A DNA stretch of 64,000 nt. It comes from Bolinopsis microptera (lineage: Eukaryota; Ctenophora; Tentaculata; Lobata; Bolinopsidae). Positions 1-13,463 of this stretch are shown piece after piece. Both the position numbers and the translations under genes were made by a program. The notes below the pieces were generated by a model. That model worked only from the letters and a program-made list of their open reading frames with translations, was not told the DNA's origin and did no database searches. Each line of letters begins with the position of its first letter. Positions within the stretch are counted from its first letter, which is position 1. The stretch is taken from positions 2,852,001 to 2,916,000 of the forward strand of contig NC_087074.1 in assembly GCF_026151205.1 (NCBI RefSeq), read 5' to 3'.

Positions 1-297
1 GAGGCAACCTATAATTACTATATCAATGAAAAAGAACAGTGTTTTGATGAGCGATATAAAAAATTTACGAATGACTTAAATCAAGAAAAATGTAATATTT
101 AAAGACTGTTTTATGCGGATAGTGCCGGACAAACCTAAGGAAGCAAAATAATATTAAGTTTTTTTTAAATCGCCAATGGTTTTTACATATCTTCAAGTAA
201 TATGCAAGTCATATATCACAGCAGCTCTATCTGAACTTATAAAGGTTTAATTTTTGACCACAAACTTAATAACTTCCGAGACAGATAGGAATTACAA

Positions 298-376
298 CTA
301 ATAGCGTTACAATAGCGTTACAATAGCGTTACAATTCGTTGACAATAGCATTACAATACGTTACAATAGCGTTATA
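298..376. repeat. 11-bp minisatellite
   Basis: About seven degenerate copies of an 11-base unit close to ACAATAGCGTT lie in direct order. There is no coding potential. Apart from this tract I see nothing in bases 1-698. Confidence 0.85.
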
Positions 377-698
377 GCTGACAAGTAAGCAATATGTTTT
401 GCATCTCATATGGCATCAGTATAGAACAATGAAAATCGACAAAATTTTAGCTCTCAGACACAGACGACTTGCCACACGTTTTTGTGTCCCCTTTTCTGCT
501 GGCGAGATGAGTACAAGAACACATTCAAGTGGAAAAAATTTCCGAGACAGTCAAAGCATAATGCGTTGAATAAGGTGATTTTTTTCCACTCTGCAGTACT
601 CAACTACTCATTAGCTTGTTCTTATTCTTGTGCTTTTCTTTAATTATCTATAATCCATCGTCATAAAATGTTATTAGGACACCATTAAATCTGCTGAC

Positions 699-2151
699 TC
701 TACCTTACAATATACTATCATGAACCCGTCTAACCCTAACGTGGTGTCCAAGACTCAAGAGACTAAAATAAATATTACCTATTAATTCGCGTTTTTGACA
801 CCAACCACTTGGGAGTCTTAATTTGGCACTAAATTACTTAATCTTTGGACAATCTTTATATGTTTATCACAGAGCTGATATTAAGTCCATTAAAGCATAT
901 GACCCATTCAAAAAAAGTTTCAGTGTAAATCTTTTACAGTTTTTGATGTTTTGGGAAAGTTCGCGTTAAAGTTGATGCCGTGTGTCAGTAAAATAGCACG
1001 GATCCATATATAATATCGAAAACCAACCGGAAGCTCAGTTTACTACACACTATCAAAAGTGAATTTAACAGCAGAAACGATACCTGAACCTCAGCTCAGT
1101 GAAGAAGAGGTGAACGGCTGGCGCAGTTCAGAATGAGTGCGCATAAGTTTAACATCTGAGGACCGGTAGATACGCCATCAACCGTGAAAATCCACTCGTC
1201 GCATTTTTATGCACTGTTCTTCATCAGACCTTGAAGCTGTCGGTATACTGGCTGAGTTACCCAATGTTTGAGCCGATCATTGAAGATGAGAAACACTTTC
1301 TCACCGATTGTTCGCTTTACCACGACCTGAGGCGAAACATAGTCAGCATGCGAGAACCATGATCACCTCTGGAGCGAGACCTTGCCGACCTTTTTCCAAG
1401 GATATCCTTATTTGCATGATCATAGAAACCTGCCAGATTTCTAGAGTAAAGTGAACATGCGGAGTTCCCCCCGATGACAGAAAAGAAAAGGAAGGACTAA
1501 CACCATGACTCATGGACTCAACATGCGAAACGTGGAATCCGACAGTGTGATATTTTTCGTGTGTCGTTTTCACACTTTTGATTTATGTGGAATTTTGTGT
1601 GGATCTTAAGCATGGACCCAAAGGACTGGTTGTTCGCGTCATGAAACATTAGAATAGTTCGGTATTTTTAAACACTTTAGACTATAACCTCAACCGTGAG
1701 TTTTTTTCAGGACAGGTATTCGGTTCTTTTTTCGTTTTGACTTTCATTTTATCTTTAATTTTTAAATAATAGATTCCGACACTATGTTTATTGTAATGAT
1801 CCATTTTATTTTTGAAATTCTTTCGTCTCGCTTTTTATATAGTAAGATAAATCGAGTGCGATATATATTGAGTGTTCCGTACCATTTTACTGACACCACG
1901 GCACAAACTTAACTCCGAACTTTCCGCAAGAAACCGTAAAAATATACAACTAACGTTTTGGACTGGTCAACGCATAAATGGCCCTCCAAATCACATGAAA
2001 AAATAAAAAAAGAGGCCAAGAAATAGGGAGTTTTCTAGAGCCCCAAAATTTGACCCCCAAGTGGTCCAAAAACCGCGAATTAAAATAGGAAATAATCATT
2101 TTAGTCTCTTGGAGTCTTGACACCAATTTAGGTTAAACAGGTTCCTGCTAG
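699..2151 (+). mobile_element. Non-autonomous Helitron-like element (outer), split by a second one
   Basis: The 3' part (1848-2151) aligns with the short element at 55018-55334. Shared landmarks are the ATTTTACTGACACCACGGC block, the AACGCGAATTAA-like block and the terminal GGTTCCTGCTAG followed by T. The 5' terminus appears to be the 16 bases at 699-714 (TCTACCTTACAATATA), which resume at 1848 with TAAATCGAG. This matches the TCTTACTATATATAAAGCGAG start of the other copy. TC at the 5' end, CTAG at the 3' end and a following T are Helitron hallmarks. There is no Rep/helicase ORF. A clear 3' hairpin was not found, so the Helitron assignment rests on the ends and on the insertion behaviour of the sibling copy. 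Confidence 0.6.
715..1847 (-). mobile_element. Non-autonomous Helitron-like element (inner, reverse orientation)
   Basis: Read on the minus strand it starts TCTTACTATATAAAAAGCGAG (complement of 1827-1847) and ends GACGGGTTCATGATAG (complement of 715-730), with ATAG where the family has CTAG. The minus strand of 720-1025 aligns with the body of the 55018-55334 element, including the ACTGACAC-ACGGCATCAACTTTAACGCG block. About 800 bp of unrelated sequence lies inside. It sits between an A and a T of the outer element, as expected for Helitron insertion. Confidence 0.5.
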
Positions 2152-5100
2152 TTATAAGCAACGTACACATTACACATGTTTACTTAAACTATGCTTAACA
2201 AAACCTTTGTAAGACAGGGGGAACACGAAGACCTTCCTCTCACTCACTGTTTCAGTTCCAACGGTTTTCGTCTGGCCTCTTACAAACAGATGGAGGCCTT
2301 ACACCGTTCCCACAGAATGCAACTCAGCTAGCTGCACGCCAGGTCTCCCAAAGTATATACGAAATCATAAAATAATAAATATCAATGCAACAGACCCCTG
2401 AGTCTTGAGCTGCACATACCTGTCCTCAGAGCAAACCACTTCCGTTGGTGTACTTCTGTTCTGTGGGCGGTGCAGACAAGGGACATCCGAGCAATGTTCA
2501 AATCCTGGAAATATGACTCTATTGCGGAGAGTGTCCTAGTTGATTTCCTAGCCATGGGATTTAGCGAAAGTTCCTGGTTAAGAATCCATAGGTAGTAACC
2601 CAAAGGGTTTTCCCTATCCTCTTGTCGACTGTTTCCGCAAAATTGAATATATGATTGTAGAATACTGTTTTTTAATTCAAAGTTTACCCAATTATTCCTC
2701 AATCTGAACGTCATGATCTGAAGCACTTGCAGATGAGTGCTGGTATGTTTCTGCTTCACCTGAAAATTGTTCACAATCTTGCGTCTCGAAGTTGACGTTG
2801 TTTGGCCACGTTTCTTAAAATAAACTAGTGTGCTGTGACCTATCCTAAAGCACCATGTAAGCCACTGATTTGAGTTCCAGAAAATTAAACATTCCTGTAT
2901 TTTATAATTGTGATTAACAATCTCAAGTGGAATGTTCCTTTTTCACGAGTGTGGCCTATTTGGGATGAAGGGTTCTGGTCTTATGGGTGTTGTGGATTAT
3001 CGTCCCAGCGAAAATTCACCGCTATTCTTTACCGAAGACACCTTCATGTCCTGGAACGAGTTCGAACCCGATGAGAATAAACTATGAGTTAGTTGGTCTG
3101 AGATGTTCAGACCTAACCTGTAGTTTTAAAACAGGTGCTGTAAAGCGCTTTAAATGCATCTGGGAATCTGATATCCTAAGTTATCAATAGTCCAGATACT
3201 TCCAATTTGAAACGCAAATACTGCCGTTTCGCACAGGAAAAGGCAGTAAGTCCATATTTGCCATTTCGAGATATAGCGACTTTTGCGTTTATGTTTTTTT
3301 CTTCCCCGCTTACTTTTTGCGTAAGATGCGAAGAGTAAACACGATTGAGGTTGAACAATAATTATTCAAATTCTAATTTCAAAAAAATTAAAGCTTTGAG
3401 CCGTCCAAAAGCATAGATATAACCATTTTTTTATGCCAAATACTCGAACGTATTTTTCCATACTGGATGGACTGACTGCCTTTTCAGAGAAACGTTGACT
3501 TACTTTCCTTTTCCAGAGAAAAATCTCTGTTCAATATTTTTCTGGAGAAGGGAAGTAAGTCCAAGCTTTTAAATTACTAAATTTTTTGAGGTAGTGACTA
3601 TGAATATTGATTATATATGTAAAGATGATAAACAATTAGTAAAAATAAAATTTGCTCCAATAACAAATAATAAAGTTTTTGAATAAATATGCCCTATTAG
3701 GGCACACTTGCCAATTTTGAACGATTTCAGTGCATTAAAATGATACTTATCGATATATTTGATGAAAAATGAACCTTTGATCAAAAAGATATACCTAAAC
3801 TAAACATTCACTGCGATTATAACAGCTCAATAACTGCTCCAATTTTATGTATTTGCGACTAAAATACAACCGGGCGTTGTTTTTTGAAAATCGCCACCAA
3901 ATTTTATTTGGAGGCTAAAAGAAAATTCGTATCACTTACTTAATGTTGAAATGTAATTATACATCATCGATTCTGAATTTCAAGCGAAAAATCAATCGTG
4001 GCAGTAAATTTACAGTTCTTTGTTGGGAAATCGCTTTCTAAAATTCCGTTTTAATCATTCTTTATTATAGGAAGAAAAAGTCCAGCTATTTCCTTCCTAT
4101 CCCAGATACTTTTATCTCAGAAAAGGCATTAAGTACCACGGATTTTACAATCCTTATCTCAGAAAATTTTTCAAGATTTTCTCAGAAAAGAAGGCAGTAA
4201 GTCCGGACAGTACGGTCCTTGCCCTCAGAAAATATTTGAGCCAAAACCGAACGATAATGTTTCTCAACCTGACTACTTCCTTAGGAAAAGCATCAATAAT
4301 GTTTGTCTATACATTAAATAAGTAGCTCATTTGTAGAGAATTTTCCTACTGAAAATTGAAACCAATATTGCCATTATTTTCGAAAATTTGGTGACCTTAC
4401 TGGTGCCTTTTCGAGAGAAAACGGCAGAATAGTGGTAAAGATTCCTCAATGAACTTAAAGAAGGATAACCTGTCCTGAAATGATACCAGTAACGACGAGC
4501 TAAAAAATGAAATCAAAAGATCTATTAAATTGTTTAATGTTGTATGTCCCTATTTGCATCCCCTAAAGGCATAGCATTGTATGTTATATTCCTGTCCCGG
4601 TTAGCTTTGCTTCTCAGAACTAAATAGGCCACTATGCTTTAGTGAGCTTGCTGACCACCAGGGTACTGTAGAACTAAGGGACCCGTGTAATTGGGCAGGC
4701 TGTGAAAAAAGCATCTCAGCATGATGTCCGAGATGAACTGTTTTCGAGTGTATAATAACATCCGATTAGAACTGAATAGAACCAGTGCAGTAGGGTGTCA
4801 GTCAGACACACTGCTGTCTACAAGATGATTTTATATCCGACCAGTCACATACATCAATAAAGAGTGTTGCAAAGCTAACCCTGGACCCCTGACAAGTGGT
4901 TCCTGTGGAGGAAGAGAGTGCCAGTCAAACCATCGCTATCAGGAGTCCTCGTAGTCCATAGTTTTGACAATCCCAAACACTGTCTTCTCACGAGCCTTTG
5001 TCTAGCGTGTGTCAGCCCTAACGCATTAACAGCTTTAACGAAAAGGACCTGAAAAAGAGGTTTACTGGAGGGATAAGTGCCAAGACTACACAATTATACA

Positions 5101-8100
5101 GTGTGTCCTTGTAGTCCAGGATGTAGCGAATTGGAATCCCTAGTCTGTGTGGGTGACTTCGAAGGAACCTGAAAGCTGAAGAGAATTACCTGGTGATTTA
5201 ATAGCTCTTAGATCTAGGTATCTGTGTCAAACGTAACGTTCGTTTGTTGTGTATTATCTTGTAACCGAATATCTGAAAGAAAAATTTTCCAGGTGCTAGG
5301 TAGCTGTAAGTGTTGCACTTCTGGTTCCTATGGGAACTTGAGATGGCAAGTCGCCCAACCTTAGTACACAACAGAGAGCACACCACCCGTTATTGCCAAC
5401 CATGCCACACCCACTTGGATGTTCGAGAGGAATTTCGTGACCCCTTCTGAAGACCTTACTCCTACTTACATAATGGGATAAGTAGCTAACGGACTAACTT
5501 GAGGAACGCAGGCTTGTAATGCCGGCAAATAGCATTGACTACTTGCAAAAGCTTTGTTTAACTGTTTCTCTTTGCTTAGAATTTAAATACGAAGAAATTT
5601 TGCCTTGTGGGTTTTACTCTACAGACTGACAAGCAATTCCATCCACTAATGATTACGGGCATGTTATGGATATGAGCGGTACTGTTTTTTGCTGTACTGA
5701 TCTTTACACCCTGAAGTTGAGTCTTAAACATCATATAATAACAAGTGTAAGTTAAGATATAGTGCTAAAAATATAGAGCGTACCTAAGGATTCATTTGCT
5801 ATAGAGAATGTCCATGGTAATTTTTGATTAATCGTATTTTATTAATTTACATAACAATGGAGGCAGAGAAATTTATAAGCTGGTCCATGTAAAGCAGAGC
5901 TGCTCTTGAAATGTTTACATTCGTTAGCCCAGGTTACAGCAGTAAATAATGTGGGACCGAATTAGGTCTCAAATATCTCCAATTAAATTATCCATCAGTG
6001 AGCCACAGAAAGTTCCAATTGTACTGTAGTATATACTATATTATAATAAAGACAAATAATTTAAAGTAGCTATAAAATGGCTAGTCCGAAGAGTTCAAGT
6101 GTCTATCTAAGATAGTTTCGATACTCGATAGTTGTTTGGCATACTAAACGGTGATCTCGCATAATGTCCTCGATTTTGTTGAACATTAAGCATGTACGGT
6201 ATTTAATACTTTATAGTTTTGTAGTAGTACTCTTCTAGCTTTTCTTTTAACACACTCTGTACATTTGTTAATAAACGGTGGTAGTCTACATTGCAGGAAA
6301 CTTTAAAATTACGAGGTCTGCACTGTGTTAAACACTGTTGACTGAAATAAGAGGGTACTACGACCAAGACACAACTGGAAGCAGATTCGTCTTTAACTAA
6401 AATTTGAACTATTTATTGTACACATGAGCGTGTCTATCAGTGCCTCTAAATTATCAGATCTTTACATTGTTATTTCTCAGATCTCAAATTGTTCATTATG
6501 TAAATATGTAGTTCCGTAGGACTTGTTAATGAGCAAACTCATTTTCTTAGTGGCGTAACACCGAAATTAGTGAGTTTTGTCACATCTGAATATGACGGGC
6601 GTCCAGTTAATGTACAAGTTCCTTAGTACATATTTGTTTGTATACAGGACTAACTAGTCTTTCCTTTCATAAAATGCGGTCAGCTCACTAGTTTCGTTTG
6701 AACGTCTATAACTTCATGTGTTTCAATCATAGATTTCAGCTGTTATCTTTAAGCGTAATTATACTGCTATTTTCACATTTCCAACTTGTAGATAGTTACC
6801 GTGACTTAAGTCTAATATATTTGGGTTAATTATTCATACATGTGATCGTGGAGTGTTGAAGACCTGCCCTTTAAAATATCCCCGATTCCCCGTCGGTGCC
6901 CAGAAATGGCAACTTTTATTCAATAGCTATTTACATTGTTCAGACATATTTTGCGCTAGACAAAACACAGTCTACATAGTTTAGATTTGATATAATAATA
7001 ATTACATGTAGTTTTTGTTCTGGCTTTTCCTATAAATCTCAAGTTTAGACAAGCAGGAGCATTATACATATAACAAAAAGTTAATTAACTAGTTTGATAA
7101 ATTTATTGCGTTTCAACATTGCTCCTAATTCATTGTTTTTATTTCAGTCGCAACACATGACTTAAAGTTTCAAAGGCATTCCTGATCACGTACCCGATTG
7201 TTGGCCATGAATGGCAACATCCTTGATCGATGAAGATAAACTCATATGATTGATGGTTAAATATTTTCATGCTTCGCTTGATGAAGCTTGTGATCAGCGC
7301 CGTACAGGCTGATAAAAGTGAACATCCTCCATCGTAGAATTTTAAAGTTTCAAGAAAAAAACTGTACTGTTTAATATTACGGCTAATCAGTCCTGATAAT
7401 TGTGTAAACATCTGTGAATCTGAAGTTAGAAGGAAGTTAATGAACTGAACAAGTATCGGTGAGATCATTGAAATTTCCACACTAGTAAAAATGTGGTGTG
7501 AGGGAATTGTCTGGGGCGTCATATGTCGCCCAACCCCACGTGTCGATACCGACCGTCATAACATTATAAAACTAGAAGTAAACAGAAATTGTCTGAAAAA
7601 ATTGCAAACGAATAACATAACTATAGATTTGAATGGCAATTTCAAGAAAAACAAGGAAAACGTATTTAACGTATTTTTGACGTAATTTAATTTCATACGA
7701 AAAAATACGCAAAAATACGGCGTATTTAAAAATAATCCTATCGTATTTTTTCACAACTAAAGCGAATGGCGGTGATCCCAATCGGGTATAAATACTATTT
7801 GGTCGTTTTAATCAATTTCATTTCGATAGTATCTGCAGATAAGAGGATAACCACTCATTAGAATCAGATGATCAATGTACATTTTAGTGGGTCAGCCATT
7901 AAAATTCTCCTCCAGTATCGAAATTGAGTTGGTTAAAGTTGATCAGCAACTGTCCGTCTCTCATCAATATTTTTATTATTTATACATTTGTCTTCGAAAG
8001 GCTATTAATTAAATATTTCCTAACAGTTGTAAACGGTAAATGTAAGACTGTGAATAACTATTTATTGTTTCACACTTAATCATTTTGTCTGAAGACTGAA

Positions 8101-9134
8101 ATTAGCATTATGGGAATAGGCAGTTGTATAGATATTAATTAATTAATATATTGTGACCTCTGAAAAACTGTCCTCTAAAAATAGTATCGGTATTGCATTG
8201 GCACCATATTTCAATTCTTGGCGTTTTAATTGTTTCACGAATAAGGTGTAGAGCTAATAACTTAATAACCTTCTTCTCGGATTTACAAATCTAAAATAAT
8301 TTAACATTTCCGGATTTGCGTGTCATAGTATTATAATCGTATGGATAAAATCTACTTTCAAACAGTTCGTGATGATATTTTTAGACGATTAACACACCGT
8401 TTAATCAAAGCTGAATTTTTGTTTGTCTATTTGAATCCACTTCATCTGGGTTCAATGAAATTCAAGATTCAATTATGCAATGTAACAGCAGTCCTCATGT
8501 CTTAAATTTTAGAACCCGGATAGAAAATATTATTACCATTGGTTTTTATGAAATCCTTTAATGGATGTAGTTGTGAATATTTGTATCTGTGCTCAACCTA
8601 TCTTTATAAAACATTCTTTCGATTATGTAACACAAATTATATTTTTCGTTATTTACGGTCTTAAAACAGTTCGCCTGACGTTGTGTGTGCAGTAACTCAA
8701 TAGTACGCTTTAAATACCAATTATATATATTGCTCTCAAAATGAAATAAAGCCATGAGATGCCAAAATTTTACATTTAATTTTTTTGATTCAGACGCAGA
8801 TCAAAAAATTAGCTGTCGATTTCCGAATGTCAATTCAGTTTCCACGTGACCTTTCAGTGCCAGTAAAAATAAATCTGTTCATTGTCTTATTTTAATTTAG
8901 ATTTAATTGTTGTTCTCCAGAACCAATTTTCGGTTATCAGTGAAATACTTTAAATTCAATTTTGACTCAGCTCTATTTTTCAAATAAACCGGAATGGAAA
9001 TAGCACAGTATCGTATAAATTATAAACAAATACTTTACTCTTCCCCATATCAAATTAAACTTGTAACAATCAACAGAATATGAATTTAGGATTGCCAATA
9101 GGGTGTCTGCAGGCAGGTTAGGACCCAGAGAATT
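2152..9134. other. Long gene-poor stretch
   Basis: I find no recognisable gene here. Scattered open frames of 60-130 codons (for example minus strand 2382-2774 and 7139-7522) have no family resemblance, no duplicated copy and no splice support. A motif close to AAAAGGCAGTAAGTCC recurs in degenerate form at about 3236-3252, 3545-3560, 4121-4137 and 4185-4205. The rest is AT-rich unique-looking sequence. Confidence 0.6.
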
Positions 9135-9852
9135 GTGACGAGAGTGCAAGAAGAAGGGGTATGTGGGGGTGCTGTTCATAGTTGCTGGTATACGGTAACT
9201 CTTTAATCGTAGCTAATCAGCGCTGCCTCCGTCAAATAAATGGGTATCGAGGGAAACACACCTTAAGTACACTAATCTCAATAACTACCAAATGAGATAG
9301 GCGGTATTAGACAGAAATTATGGAGGTTAAGTAAATTAATGAAATGCATGTAAAACATCGACTGTTCGATTGGTTTATCTCAGGTAGGTAGCTAACGTTG
9401 GTTTGACTAACTTACTGCGAGTTGAACATTCAAGCTTGCAGCAATGAAATAACAGGTACTGGCGCAATGTTTCAAAAAATTATGCACCACCTCCAAGCCA
9501 TTGCCTGCTCTAAAAATATAATATCCCTTTTTACTGCTCAAATTTCGTGGCAATTTCACTCGCGCTTTAAAACTCCATGTACAAATAAATCTTACTAAAC
9601 TTCCTCAGTGGGTTACAGAGTAACAAACCAAGATCAACAATCTTAAAGATCAATATAGTCCAATATGAAACACACGAATGCGTATGAATACACCAAAATT
9701 ATTGAGAAACAGCGCAAGGAAAATCGCACTAAGATCCCGAAGAATGAATAAAGTTCAATGCGTCAATCGCCACGATAAACTAAAAGCGTGGAACTGCAAG
9801 GCAATGGGGAGATCTCTTTTATTGTACGCAGCTAGCATTATGTCCCAAGTCG
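9135..9852 (+). pseudogene. Decayed K2P channel fragment (exon 1 and exon 2 relics)
   Basis: Bases 9135-9300 align with the end of K2P exon 1 of the copies at 18.7 and 60.9 kb. GCTGCCTCCGTC is followed by ATGGGTATCGAGGGAAAC, but a TAA interrupts the frame between them. Bases 9607-9852 align with K2P exon 2. An acceptor-like CCTCAG is kept, one frame reads NAYEYTKIIEKQRKENRTKI (functional copies: FEYEAIIEKQLQENYTRM), and after a frame change another reads LKAWNCKAMGRSL then YAASIMSQVG. The donor GGTATAAAA is kept at the exon 2 end. Stops and frameshifts make it non-functional. The intervening intron is only about 300 bp, against 674 bp in the intact copy. It lies just upstream of the TRPC gene, so the K2P family once extended across this locus. 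Confidence 0.8.
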
Positions 9853-9892
9853 GTATAAAACAAGATATAAAACCTTACCCCCAAAACCAAAA

Positions 9893-9923
<31 letters not shown>
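9893..9923. repeat. Poly-C homopolymer tract
   Basis: An uninterrupted C run of about 30 bases follows AAAACCAAAAAA. Its length is likely to be unreliable in the assembly. Similar G or C runs mark both ends of the foldback at 19239-20351. Confidence 0.9.
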
Positions 9924-9926
<3 letters not shown>

Positions 9927-10276
9927 TTACGCAATATGAGAACGATCCCTGTCCATAACTTTAAGGCAATTGGTTTGAAAACAGGCAGGAGGGGAATATC
10001 AAATAATGTTCGGAAATCTGTTTTGGATCGAAAAGAGATCAAAGCGACGAGTTAACAATGACGCTCGGCAAGCATTGCTTGCAACAAAATAAGCATGAAT
10101 TATTCAACTGCTCGTGCTGCACTGACTACAGTTAAAAGACACATTTTCGTTCACTACACTATTTAGTTACTACGCTTTTTGTTTCTCGAACAAAAATTTG
10201 GTTACAGTTTGAAATTTGTTCGGTTGCTAATTTACAGTGGTTACTTCATGTTCATCAGCTGAACAGGTGAAAGAAG

Positions 10277-13200
10277 ATGGGAGAAAACGGTAACCCCTTT
10301 CCAAGTGTATACCCCACTGTAGCAGACCCGCCAGACATGACATACTCCAGCACAGCTGATCTGGGACTTCCAAGTAACTTTGGCGGGGTTTCTAGCATGG
10401 ACAATTATCTTCACGACGACTCAGATATGCTCTTCATGAGCATACGGTCTGGTGAGCATGCGGGAGTGGAGAGTACACTGGCAGATAGAGGCCATGTTGT
10501 GGATATAGTTCCCAGAATAGGGTGCTCTCCATTGCACTACTCCAAATTCAATCTAGCTAACCGTGAAGCAAAGAACGGAGATACCCCTCTCATAATGGCA
10601 GCCCGAGTTGACAGTAAGATGGTGAAAATAGTATTGAATTACGGAGGTAACCCGAACCATGCTAACAAAGACAGGGATACTCCTCTAAGTGTGGCTGCTA
10701 GCAGGAGCGATAGAGAGGCCATTAATGCACTTTTGCTTGCAGGCGCTAACTTGAGAGCGGCGGTTGTGAAGATGACGTCACTGCTGAAATACATCACTTC
10801 AGAGGACCAGTTACAGGGCTACGGGGATATGGCGTACAGTGTCAAACCTCTCACCTTTCTCTTGTCCGATGACGTGTACTTGATGTGCAGGTGTCCGATA
10901 AAATCCGCATTTGATGTTGGCAAAGATATTGCTAACATTCAAAATGTGAGGGATGAATTTAAAATTGAGTTCGAGCTACTGATTGAGGATGCCAATGATT
11001 TTGCCTGCAGATTTTTGAACAATATTGACAGGATGTGGGAAGCTAGGGAAATCCTTACATCCCCAGTTGATCTGATTACAATGGCAATAGATCTCAAGAA
11101 AAAGAAGTTTGTGTCCCACCCGTTTTGTCAGCAGATCATTAATGGGCGTTGGTATGGAAAACTTGCCAACAAGATGTTCCACGGAAAAGCTGTTATAGCA
11201 ATAGAATACTTTTTCAGCCCCTTTTTGTTTTTGCCATTATTGCTGAAGTTCCTCTTTTTCGATGTCTGGAGGGGAGTCCCAGTCATGGATTCCAGTTTCG
11301 TATCTCTGCTCAGGTTGAAATTCACCCCTTTTCTATGCTTCATCACAGATACATTAAACTACATTGCATTTCTTTTTATCTTAATTTGTGTTTGTCTCAT
11401 AGAACAATCAATTGACGAAATCACCCCATTGGAGAAAGCATTATATGTCTGTGTTCTATCCCGAATATTCATTGAACTCGATGTCGCTGTTCAGCAAGGA
11501 TGGAGAAGGTATTTTGCAAATGTGTGGAACCAGGCGGACTGTCTAATATTGTTGCTCGTAGTAATCTCAGCTCTCTATAAAGGATATATCTTTAAAACAT
11601 ATGATCATGATTTTCGCTATCATTATTACTATGACTATGAGTATTCGGAGCTACTCTTCACTAACCTCACTTCCGTTAGAGACAACGGACGACCCATATA
11701 TTATTTACCCGATTATATTAAGGAATTTGCGATGATGGTTATTCGCTACCAACATTTTCTGAACATAAGCTACATGTACGCAGTGGCAGAATTCATTCTT
11801 TTCCTCAGACTGCTAACTCTTTTAGAAGTAACCAGATCAATGGGCCCAATGATGATCGCTTTGAAATACCTGCTGCTTGATGTTTTGAAGTTCTCGGTCC
11901 TACTTTTCACGACTATCTTTGGAGCATCCATAACGATTTACTCCATGAGTGTTACATTGGAAAAATTGATCGGAAACGTAAATGATCTATGTAGTACGTT
12001 GAAAGATCATCAGGCTAACTTCTTGTGGACAAATGAATTACTCTTGAAATTTTTTGGTGATATGATAGACAAAGAAACAGAATTGAATGATAGTTCTATA
12101 TTTTGTGAAAATGTAAAAGATATTAATCCCCCGCCATCATTTCAAAGTTTTCTTGCCACTGTAACAAGTATTATGTGGTCTACATTTGGTCTTTTTGATG
12201 TATCGGTAAGTTATAAGTTATCGAATTATTTTTACAGTTAAAAATAAAGTTCTGCCAGTAGAAATGTTTTAAAAATTCAAATCAAGTCCGTCTGAGTCTG
12301 TCAGGGGAATCTAGCGTTAAACATCAAACAAGAAGATATTACGATAGATATTACAATTTGTTAAATTCTAATAAATAATAATAATAAATTGAAATTTAAT
12401 AACACTGCTTTTAAGATAAAACTTATACTAAGCAGTGTTTAAACTATTAGCACTAAGACCACCCGGTTAAACAAACCATAAACTTTGTCATATCATTATA
12501 ATTCAATATATTTTCAGAAGGTGACAAAGCCATTCGATCCGTCAACAATAAATTTTGTCAACGTTATCTTGGTTCTCTATATCTTGCTTTCCTGCGTACT
12601 GCTGCTCAACATGCTTATTGGAATTCTCAGCAGTACCTTCGACAGGATCCAAGATAACTGTGACGTTGAGTGGAAGTATGCCAGAAGCGAGTTGCTTAAG
12701 GTTCGTCGGAATAAATAGCTCAGGATTTCCAGACTCTTAATTTCCAGATAATGGGACAATATAATAACTTTGCTCTGCTCTAAAATTTAGGAAACATTAT
12801 AAGTCAAAACGAATCCAACCTGTTAAACAAATAACAGCAAGTGCGCGTCATTTGTTCCTTTTAACTTTTTAAAAGCAAAATCCCTAAGTTTAAACTAAAT
12901 TAAAGAGGTCTTCGACATTTCTTAGGCTTAAATGTCTACAATTAAGGTAGGATACTAATAAGTTAAACAAATATTTGCTTCTATCAATCAAACCTCGATT
13001 TAACAGAGTCATATTTTGATGAATTCAAATAATTAGCGAAAATATTTTAATCGACATCTCCTTCCTTCCGCAATAACTAGCTGTTTAGTTTCCCGACATG
13101 ACAATGGACATTAATAAAATCTTCTTCCAGGAGTACAGCGAAACACAGCCTTTCTTCATTCCCTTTTCCGCCATTCTCCTCCCCCTGGTTATTTGGTTCC

Positions 13201-13463
13201 GGAGGAAGCTAAAGAAGGAACAGCGTAAAACATCCAAGAAGACTCAGGCAGCAGATCAAGATGAACGAGACAAGATTATTAGTGTGGTTTGTGGAAGGTT
13301 CCAGCTTGATTTTCCAGATGTAGCAGAGGAGTGCTGCAAGTGTGCAGCTAAAACGAGACCAACATCAGCTTCAAAACCACCGGGATCTACTCAAGATAAA
13401 TTCGATGCAAGAGTCAGGCGACTTAGAAGACAGCAATCCGTGCTGCAGCAGTTCAAAAAGTAA
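10277..13463 (+). CDS. TRPC-family cation channel (transient receptor potential, canonical type)
   Basis: Three exons join in frame at phase 0: 10277-12205, 12518-12700 and 13131-13463, giving about 814 residues (TRPC proteins are usually 750-1000). The first donor is GTAAGT, acceptors are TTTTCAG and CTTCTTCCAG, and the second donor, GTTCGT, is weak. Residues about 80-160 hold ankyrin-like repeats (GDTPLIMAA, then DTPLSVAA). Residues about 190-290 match the TRPC-specific region before S1 (FDVGKDIANI, then KKFVSHPFCQQ followed by WYGKL). Six hydrophobic segments follow from about residue 305. The pore carries IMWSTFGLFDV near 630-641, like the TRPC FWS-FGL signature. S6 is LLLNMLIGILSSTF, then the TRP-box region VEWKYARSELLK. 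The C-terminus is short and basic (FRRKLKKEQRK). The ATG is the first in the frame. The likely role is a plasma-membrane non-selective Ca2+-permeable channel downstream of phospholipase C; this comes from the family and is not shown here. The orthologue within TRPC is not assigned. Confidence 0.88.

Noticed and set aside
2382-2774. 130-codon minus-strand open frame
   Set aside because: No family resemblance, no splice or duplicate support, in AT-rich spacer; expected by chance at this window size.
7139-7522. 127-codon minus-strand open frame with hydrophobic patches
   Set aside because: No recognisable motif or membrane pattern and no second copy; left uncalled.
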